A stretch of DNA of 64,000 bases from Paguma larvata (Eukaryota; Chordata; Mammalia; Carnivora; Viverridae): positions 5,704,001 to 5,768,000 of the forward strand of contig CM057844.1 of NCBI GenBank assembly GCA_030068075.1, in the 5' to 3' direction. Position 1 is the stretch's first letter. Every line of letters starts with the position of its first letter. Below the pieces are notes generated by a model. That model made no database searches, was not told the origin of the DNA, and saw only the letters and a list, made by a program, of their open reading frames with translations. Shown piece by piece: positions 57,341 to 64,000 of this stretch. Made by a program: the position numbers and the translations under genes.

Positions 57341-58839
57341 GGATGTACATCTTGCTGTAATTCGCCAAGGGAATGTGCCCCAGAATGTTCATTCTTTTCA
57401 ACATCCACTCCTAGGTTTTAGAGGCGAGGCAGGAACAGCTATGATCTGACTTTTGACATTGTTCACAGACTGGGCAAGTGGGGTTCACACCTGTGTTGGC
57501 ACTGAGCGGTCTCTCATCAGGGAAAGGGGGAGGGAGGTCAGGGACACCTTCCCAGCTGAAACCATTAGAACCGTGAAAGACCATTCGGAGGGCTGGACAT
57601 ACACGAGGGAGGGGGAGCATAATACCAAGATGACATAGCCTGGGGAGTATGTGAAGAATGGGCCCCATTAAGGCTGACCTCCCAGTGCTGCGTGCCCCTG
57701 CCCAGAGAAATGACTTCTCTGTCTCCTCCATGCAGAGGAAGCAGATTTAGTCCAATAAAGAGGTTGATTCTGGAGAACTGAACTCCTCTTTGGAGTGGGC
57801 GGTGGCCCTTGACTTTGGTGAAGGGCAGGAAAGGCCTCCATTGAGGACTGAACGGCTGCTGGAAAGCTCTAGTGAGCAAGCACATCCCAGAGCCCTAGAG
57901 GGAGTCAGGCTCCTCCCATCCACCTCCCATCAGGTGTGGGTTATTTTAAGTCTCCTTCTCTACTTAGCTAACCCGCCTGTCAGACAAAGGAGGTCCTGGT
58001 TGCTTTGCTCTCATGTTCCCAGTCTCCAACTACTGAGGGCAGAGTCTCTAAACCTCACACTCCTGTCAACCACCAGCCCTCTTCTCCAGACCCAGGTTCA
58101 AGGACCCCTCACTGTCCCAGGCCCCATCCCATCCCTGACCTCTGATGCCCTCTATAGAACTACCCAGTACCCCAGCACAGGGAATGCAAGGGTGCTCTAG
58201 AGACACAGTGGAAGCCGAGGCCAAATGGAAAATGCACGCCTCTCTGTACACCTATCAAAATATTCCCCCATATTTGAGCTGGGTAAAAAGTTGTTAAACG
58301 CTCTACAGTCAAAAAAAAAAATGACTATATATAGAGTCGGTGTGGCTAATCTGTTGAAGGCCACTGTCATAAACCTCCAGGTGGAGACCAGATGAACTGA
58401 GGGTGACTGGAAACTACTGTTCCCATTGCACAATCATGCAGGCGCCTAACAAAACCTGTCTTTATTTAAAATGTTGGTATTTTGTTCATCCTTGATTTTT
58501 TACATTAAACTTTATTTTTTTTAATACTGCCTTAAAATACTACCTTAATTACTGAGTACTGCCAAGTGTATTTCTGCTCAATATTTACGAAGTCCTGTCG
58601 GTGGAGGAGTGCTCTGAGGTTTCCTCATTGATGACAGCACGTTCCTAAGAAACCCCAAAGTGCCTGCTACAAAGTGAGACTCCACAGTATGCAGCCTCCT
58701 CTGCTGAATTAGGAAAACCCAAAGGATTTGCGATATCCGAGAAGAAAGGCGCCTCTTAGGGCCCTGGGGGCCGGGTCTTGCCCTGTATTTCTTGGCAACG
58801 AATCACAGGCTTTAAAGCAGAACTCTGCAAACACTGCTG
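57341..58839. other. Unassigned sequence left of the CpG island
   Basis: No recognised interspersed repeat over 1.5 kb. Overlapping frames at 57411-58251 on both strands (up to 136 codons) lack motifs. The absence of repeats next to a CpG island suits promoter-flanking DNA. Confidence 0.4.
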
Positions 58840-58923
58840 TCCGCGACCATGGAGGGACGCCCCGTGCCGGGTGGGCGGGCGCAGCGCGGGTGGAAGCCCA
58901 GGCCAAGGGTGGAGGCCGAGCCC

Positions 58924-58951
58924 AGAGGGGGCGGGGAGGCCTGAGGGTGGG
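58924..58951 (+). other. G-quadruplex-capable motif
   Basis: Four G-runs of three or more with short loops ('gggggcggggagg' then 'gagggtggg') within the CpG island. Structure formation is inferred from the pattern only. Confidence 0.6.
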
Positions 58952-59645
58952 AAAGTAGCCCCATCCTTTCCCGGCAGGAACCCCGGGCTCCTCCTCCCGC
59001 AGCGCTGCCATCAATCAACGCAACAGCCCAGCTCCCCCGGGGAAGACTCCCTGACCCTCCCGCGGGGTCTTAAGTCCCCGGAGGAGGAAACCTCGGAAGG
59101 GGGCTTCTGCCCAGTGCACCAACTGGGCGCACAGACTGGAGCTGCGCTGGGCACTCGGGCTGTGAGACCCCCTCCTGTCCCGCCCGCGCTCCCAGGCACC
59201 TGGCGCACTTGACACCCTGTAGGCGGCCGCGAAGGTAGAACTCAACAAAGGTCCCTCCCCCCTCCTTCCGCGAGCACTCATACACACGGCACCTGGAGCC
59301 ACCGCGCCCGCGCCCTCCCGCTGCCCCTCACCCCACCCCCGCAGAGGTCGGCTAAGGATACTCCAAGACCCTGCCTGGACCAGCGGTCGCCTTAGGGCGC
59401 CGGAAGGTCACCCTACCCGGGTCCTGGCGTCCCACTCCCTGGCACCTCCTCCCCCACACTTCCCACAACCCCTCGAGGACACTCGCTCTCTCTCTCCCCC
59501 CAGGTCCCCTCCGGAAGGGAAGACAGTGCGAGCAGCAGCACCCCGTGCCTCGAACCCAGCACAGCCCCGCGTAGGCGCCCTGGAGCCTCCTCGGGTGCTG
59601 GGTGCGGGCACTGGGGGTGGGGTCTCCTCGGCCACCGCCCCTTAC

Positions 59646-59646
59646 C
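59646..59646 (-). other. Candidate splice donor, minus strand
   Basis: Reverse complement reads tgtgcgag|gtaagggg, a full match to the GAG|GTAAGG-type donor. The exon end would be at 59646 and the intron would start at 59645, running leftward. It is inside the CpG island, so it would close a first exon transcribed from about 59.7-60.2 kb. A matching acceptor is not identified. Confidence 0.45.
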
Positions 59647-59732
59647 TCGCACAGGCCCTCCCCGCAGGTCTCGGAGGCGGGGGCGAGCGGTGGCCCGCGG
59701 ACTAGCGCGGGGCTGGGTTTCCCCACCGGGGC

Positions 59733-59786
59733 GGAGCGGGAGGAGGAGGAGGAAGAGGAGTAGGGGAGCGGAGGGGAGGGGCGGGC
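59733..59786 (+). other. Purine-rich GGA/GAG tract
   Basis: A nearly pure purine run built of GGA/GAG units ending 'ggaggggaggggcggg'. It is able in principle to form G-quadruplex or triplex DNA. It is in the CpG island, just right of the minus-strand donor. Confidence 0.7.
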
Positions 59787-60569
59787 TTTGTGTCTGCCTC
59801 CGGCCCTCCCACGGCTCTGGCGCTGGCCATCCCCCTCCCCCAGTCACCCTCCGGCGCCCAGGGAACGCACGGGGCGGGGGTGAGATGAGTGGGCGAGGAC
59901 GGCGCCTGCGCGACCCCGGGTCTGGCCTCCCCCTCCCCTTGAGCCGCGCACCCTCGGCCCCTGGGGACAAGCCGCCTAGGCTCTTGCGGGTGACCGGGAA
60001 TCCTAGCTGCAACCAAGCGAGCCGGGACCGAGAAAGTTGATCTAACCCGGAGCAAACTTGGCTGGACCAGCTCTCGAGGCGCCTCGGCGCCGCCGCCCTG
60101 CTCATCTGCACTCCCCGGGGAGGACCGGGGTTTTGTTCTAGGATATTCTTCCCTGTCTCTTTTCTTTGCACTCACTGCCGAGCAGTGCAACGCGCGCGCA
60201 CCTCCAAGCCAGCCCCGCCACCCGGCTGCAGACCCCGGGATCAGCCGCGCGGGCTGGGAAGCCCCTGTCTGGGAGGCCCGCGTGGGCTCCTGGCCCTTTG
60301 TCCTGGGCTCGGACGTGCTCTGGGGACCCGGGTGTTTTGCTGCATCCCCGCTGGGAAGCCGGCGGCCGGGGCAGTTTCTAAGTGTGCAGAGCTGCGGAGC
60401 CCCGCCCCGGCCCGAGGGAGCCAAAGCAGCGGGGAGAAGGGATGTGGTTTAGCTCAGCTCTGGGCCACCCTTATAACTCCTAGGGACAGCGGAAAGGACT
60501 GGCAGGGAGCTGGGAGCTGCCCAGCCGGGAATCTGCAGTCGTCTTTTCTTGCGAGTCAGGCCTGTCCCA

Positions 60570-60570
60570 G
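60570..60570 (+). other. Candidate splice donor, plus strand
   Basis: cctgtcccag|gtgagcgg is a strong CAG|GTGAGC donor, with the intron starting at 60571. A TATA-like 'cttataact' lies at 60470-60478, about 95 bases upstream, so a short untranslated first exon (about 60500-60570) is possible. A GC-rich context supports it; no transcript evidence is available here. Confidence 0.4.
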
Positions 60571-60579
60571 GTGAGCGGC

Positions 60580-60934
60580 TGCGCTTTCCCACTTCCCTGC
60601 CAAGGAGAGCACCTTTGTGGGGAACTCTTATCCCTAAGAGGTTGAATATGGTGGCAAAAGGAAGAGGTGGGACGAGGCACATCTGGCTTCATATCCCTCC
60701 CTCTTCCGTCCCTTCTGTCCCCAAAGGATTCCATTTTGTATACAAACCTCCCCAAGTAAATATCCTCCCCCCTTTCGCTTTTTCACTCACCCTCTTGAAA
60801 ACTTTCTTCATCTTGTGTACATTGCCCCATGGATGGCCCCACAGGCTCAATCTGTTTTAAAACTTGAAGCTCATTTGGCTCTGAACTCCCTCAAGAAAAT
60901 CTCTTTTACTGTAGAGATGGATTTGGAGATCATT
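60580..60934. other. Unassigned sequence right of the CpG island
   Basis: Repeat-free; would be first-intron sequence if the plus-strand donor at 60570 is used. Confidence 0.35.
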
Positions 60935-61460
60935 CACTCAAAACTATCTACCGAGTAGCTTCTATGTGTCAAGCGCTGTTGTAGGCGATCTAAAGCCTTC
61001 AACCTAACACACAAACCACTGCGCTCTCATGGAACTTCCATTCTAATGGGGAGACAGAGACAATAACCAGGCAAGGTTGATGATAACTGCCATGGAGAAA
61101 AATTAACTCAAGAAGAGAAAGAGGGTGGTGGGGAGGCTACATTTTAAAACAGATGGTCAGGAGCACCTGGGTGGCTCAGCCAGTTAGGCATCCTACTCTT
61201 GATCTCAGTCATGATCTCATGGTTTATGGGCTCGAGCCCCAGGTCTGGCTCTGCACTGACAGTGCAAAGCCTGTTTGGGGTACTCTGTCTCTTCTCTCTG
61301 CTCCCCTTTTCCCGCTTGCTGTCTCTCTCTCTCAAAATAAATAAACACTATATAAATAAGAATATTCTAAAAAAAAAAAAAAAAAAGTAAAAGAGGTGGT
61401 CAGAGAAAGCTCCCGAGGGGGGAAAAACATTAAAATAAACTTTGACCCTCTCACGGACTT
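60935..61460 (-). repeat. L2 LINE 3' part, antisense, split by a SINE
   Basis: 'accgagtagcttctatgtgtcaagcgctgttgtaggcg', 'ctctcatggaacttccattctaatggggagacagagac', 'gataactgccatggagaaaaa' is antisense L2. After the SINE it resumes 'gaggtggtcagagaaagctcccgag'. Confidence 0.8.
61161..61393 (+). repeat. Felid CAN-SINE within L2
   Basis: 'gcacctgggtggctcagccagttagg', 'gggctcgagccccagg', long A-run. Target-site duplication agatggtcag (61151-61160) versus aggtggtcag (61394-61403), one mismatch. Confidence 0.94.
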
Positions 61461-62019
61461 AGATCTCGCATTTGGCAGGTTTGATTTCCTACCCCAGATT
61501 CCTTGGGGACTGAAGTGACCTCTCCAGTCAACTGCAGAGATCACAAGTGCTCTGGGGCACTTTGGTCAGCTGAGGACCAGCTAGCCAAAAAAATGTCACT
61601 TGTAATGAAGTTATTTCCCCTCTAAAGTAAACCCAGCAGCACCGGCTCTGCAAGCATTGCCCGGAGCTGGCAACGCAGCAATTTCTGTTGTCTGTGGTAA
61701 AAGTAGAGGTATCTTATGTACATAAAATGACTTAAAAAGAGTCATTTGGTACCTTTATTTGGTACCCCAGGGTCTGAGCTGTAGAATAATCATCATAATA
61801 ATTGTGGCAATTCTTTACTCATTGGTCTGCATCGGAACTGGGTGACATTACTTTTTAGTCCAAGCCCATAGCCACCCTGGGAGACAACTAGAGAGTATTC
61901 CTCGATAGTTAACTAATTCTTAGTGTTAGGAAGATGCAGTGCATGTAGAAGGAAATGAGTCTTCACAGAAGGCGGCATTTGGCAGAGATATATATTTTAT
62001 TTATATTTTAACTTTTATG
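61461..62019. other. Unassigned sequence
   Basis: No recognised repeat or gene. Confidence 0.35.
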
Positions 62020-63400
62020 TTCATTTACTTAAATCTAACAGAAAGTCAGTGATTATCCCTGGAATGTGGGATTATTGGGACTTTAACTTTTCAAGTTGTA
62101 GGTTTGTGAACTGAATGTTTAAAATCTTATATTACTTCGTTAATCAAAATAGTGTTAATATTATATATAAAATTGTTTGCTCAGAGAATTAGAAGTACAA
62201 GTGTAAAGGCGAACTTATATAAAATTACCTAATATTTTAATTTTTTCTTTGACCTTATTTAGACCAATTAAAATTTTCCAACTGTTGAGATTTGTTTTTG
62301 TTCTTTAAATTTTTGTTATTGATTTTCAGATTTATTGCATTGTGGACAAAGAATGTAGTTTATATAATTTCTGCTCTTTGAAGTTAATAGAGGCTTTCTT
62401 TGCGACCTAGTATATGATCCATTTTGAAAAATATTTCTGTATTTATCAGAAGAGAAGGCATGTTAAACACCCCCACAACCTAGTTCTATAATTAGCATAG
62501 AGTAGTTGTTCAAAAACTGTTTATTAGTGACCCTGAGCACCAATTAATTAAATGTTAATTCATCTTTTATATTCTAATTCACGATGTCATTTATTTTTAC
62601 TATCTTATTTGCCAGTCTCCTAATTTATATCCTGCTTTTTTCCCTACTCCCCTTCTGGGATATAATGGACTTAGGGCAGATGTGTTAAGATCTTCCATTG
62701 GGACTCTGATATTTTTCTTAGAATTTACAATTCTGGGGTGCTTGGGTAGCTCAGTTTGGTCGAGTGTCCAACTCTTGATTTCAGCTTAGGTCATGATCCC
62801 AGGTCATGGGATGGAGCCCTGCATTGGGCTCTGCACTGAATATAGAGCCTGCTTAGGATTCTCTCTCCCCCTCTGCTCCTCTCCCCTTCATGCTCTCTCT
62901 CTCTCTCTCAAAACAAAACAAAACAAAAATAATAAAAAGAATTTACACTTCTTTTTACGTTTACAATACGATCTGCTACAATTTACAATGATTTGTATTC
63001 TAGCATTTTCATGCTAAATTCACACTGTGGATCGTGTAGTTATGAATATAATAAACCTCCTTTGCCCCATTCAATGTATGTGGCTTGATTCATTCAGAAA
63101 TTCCAATCACGACCTCTGCTTTCTTTGTGTTTGCAATCAACCAACGTATTTTTGTCCATCCTCTATTTTAAACATTTCGGCATCATTTTATTTTAGATGA
63201 ATCCTTTTGGAGCAATGTATGCCATAAATGAATTTTATTTTTAAACGCACTTGGTCAGTTGGGTTTAATTTCTGTCACCTTGTTTTATGGTTTTTGGATT
63301 TTATAAAATCATGCCATTTCCTAAGTTCTGTGCTTCTTTGGTTAAAATAACTGAACTCTATCTCTTTATATAATCTCCCATATTTGAAAAGTACACTTCT
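62020..63400 (-). repeat. Old L1/HAL1-type LINE, antisense, split by a SINE
   Basis: 'tttgttattgattttcagatttattgcattgtggacaaagaatg', 'gcgacctagtatatgatccattttg' and, beyond the SINE, 'gacctctgctttctttgtgtttgcaatcaacc' and 'catcattttattttagatgaatcc' follow antisense L1 ORF2 order. Strongly diverged. The left boundary is uncertain. Confidence 0.6.
62735..62937 (+). repeat. Felid CAN-SINE within LINE
   Basis: 'gtgcttgggtagctcagtttgg', 'gatcccaggtcatgggatgg', CT-rich middle, 'caaaacaaaacaaaac' tail. Target-site duplication agaatttacaattct (62720-62734) versus agaatttacacttct (62938-62952), one mismatch. Confidence 0.94.
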
Positions 63401-63414
63401 TGTTTTAACCACAG

Positions 63415-64000
63415 TGGTTCATTCTCTAATTATTCAACACATGAATCTTGATTATTTACTGGGTAGCAGGCACTCTTCTAGACAACTGTGAATATATGAT
63501 AAGACAGATAAAATCTTTCTCTCAAGGTACTTGTCATCTAATAGAGGGGGACAAACAAACAAACAAACACATAAAAATGAAGATGTACAGGGCATGCTAC
63601 ATGCCATTAAAACAGGCTGAAGTAATATGAAAAGTTGCTCAAGGACTTACATTGTTTGGGAGATCAGAGAAGACCTCCCTGACAAGGCTATGTGTCAGCT
63701 AGGACTAATGACAAAAGAGGGACTAGTCAGGTGAATTTCTGGAAAAGAATGTTCCAGTCTAAGCAGAAGGAACATGCAGAACCAAGGCACTAAGGTGAGC
63801 TTCAAGGAGCAGGGAGGAGGCTACCGGCTGGATTAGGGGCTTAGGGATAGTTGGGGAGGGTTTCAAATGGAAATGGCTCAATCTGGTTTCCATTTGTCAG
63901 TGACCACAAAGACATCCATGGGGAAAAAGGATGGAAGGGGGAGACAGCAATTAAATGAAGGGACAGTGAACAATGTGGAGACGGTGATTAGACAGGGGCT
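63415..64000 (-). repeat. L2 LINE, antisense, running off the right edge
   Basis: 'actgggtagcaggcactcttctagacaactgtgaatatatg', 'gtacttgtcatctaatagaggggga', 'gacctccctgacaagg', 'gaatgttccagtctaagcagaaggaacatgcagaaccaaggc' are antisense L2 from its 3' terminus onward. Contains a (CAAA)n run at 63551-63569. Confidence 0.82.

Larger units (their letters stand above)
58840..60450. promoter_or_regulatory. CpG island, candidate promoter
   Basis: A long GC-rich stretch dense in CG dinucleotides, unlike the CG-depleted rest of the window. It contains a NotI-type site GCGGCCGC (59223-59230) and many GC-box-like GGGCGG/GGGGCGG motifs near 58880, 58926, 59728, 59770 and 59873. There is an NRF1-like GCGCCTGCGC at 59902-59911. 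No interspersed repeat lies inside. Such islands usually mark promoters of housekeeping or developmental genes. Two consensus splice donors point outward (59645 on minus, 60571 on plus). Long frames on the minus strand (252 codons at 59413-60171 and 240 codons at 59702-60424) are Pro/Arg/Gly-rich. They are best explained by few stop codons in GC-rich DNA. No coding start is recognised, so the first exon(s) may be untranslated. Confidence 0.85.

Noticed and set aside
57790..58200. 136-codon plus-strand frame as a gene
   Set aside because: Overlaps similar-length frames on the other strand, with no motif and no promoter or splice pattern tied to its start.
58315..58335. 'tatatatagag' as a TATA box
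   Set aside because: It sits in AT-rich sequence more than 500 bases from the CpG island, with no donor or exon-like sequence downstream.
59413..60424. Two long minus-strand frames (252 and 240 codons) as possible protein genes
   Set aside because: They overlap in different frames inside a CpG island, are Pro/Arg/Gly-rich, and run through a consensus splice donor. GC-rich DNA with few stop codons explains them.
5939..62937. SINE heads as functional tRNA genes
   Set aside because: They keep A/B-box-like sequence but cannot fold into a full cloverleaf, and each continues into the SINE body and A-rich tail. They are tRNA-derived retroposons.

Overview
The window is nuclear DNA from a cat-family carnivore (Felidae, or a close feliform). 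The main evidence is about 30 tRNA-derived CAN-SINEs of the felid type. These have a head reading 'cacctgggtggctcag', a B-box-like 'gagttcgagcccc', a CT-rich middle, and an 'aataaataaacatta' A-rich tail. L1 3' ends of felid type and old shared mammalian repeats (MIR, L2, CR1/L3, MaLR/MLT1-like LTRs, a hAT-type element) agree with this. No bacterial or phage gene organisation, CRISPR array or operon is visible.

I could not recognise an intact protein-coding gene. Open frames are short and mostly explained by repeats: SINE heads read through, CT-rich SINE middles, and L1 and L2 reverse-transcriptase relics. GC-rich DNA explains the long frames at 59.4-60.4 kb. The window therefore looks intergenic or intronic for most of its length, with one likely promoter near the right end.

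Layout: 1-0.7 kb old L2; 0.7-5.8 kb mostly unassigned sequence with a 43-bp tandem duplication; 5.8-7.1 kb L1 fragments with two SINEs; 7.1-8.6 kb repeat-free stretch; 8.6-16.3 kb two MLT1-like LTRs, several MIRs and SINEs; 16.9-21.4 kb one 5'-truncated L1 (ORF2 endonuclease to 3' end) interrupted by two SINEs and followed by a third; 21.4-26 kb repeat-poor, with a hAT-type element; 26-30 kb a small L1 insertion, CR1/L3, and an old antisense L1; 30.7-37.2 kb many SINEs, including a clear nested pair, and LTRs; 37.4-40.1 kb LTR and MIRs; 40.5-41.6 kb a coding-like relic on the minus strand; 41.6-43.5 kb L1; 44.1-46.3 kb MLT1-like LTRs plus an inverted repeat that the named repeats do not explain; 47.4-49.2 kb a long L2 with reverse-transcriptase relics; 50-58.6 kb SINEs and unassigned sequence; 58.8-60.45 kb a strong CpG island with consensus splice donors on both strands; 60.9 kb to the end old L2 and L1 with two SINEs.

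Repeat insertions can be ordered from target-site duplications. SINEs sit inside L1, MLT1, L2 and other SINEs, so the felid SINEs are the youngest layer. I found no evidence of a new biological system. The best leads are the CpG island with opposed donors, the coding-like relic at 40.84-41.28 kb, and the inverted repeat at 44.8/45.6 kb. All family names are from recognition by eye, and boundaries of old repeats are approximate.
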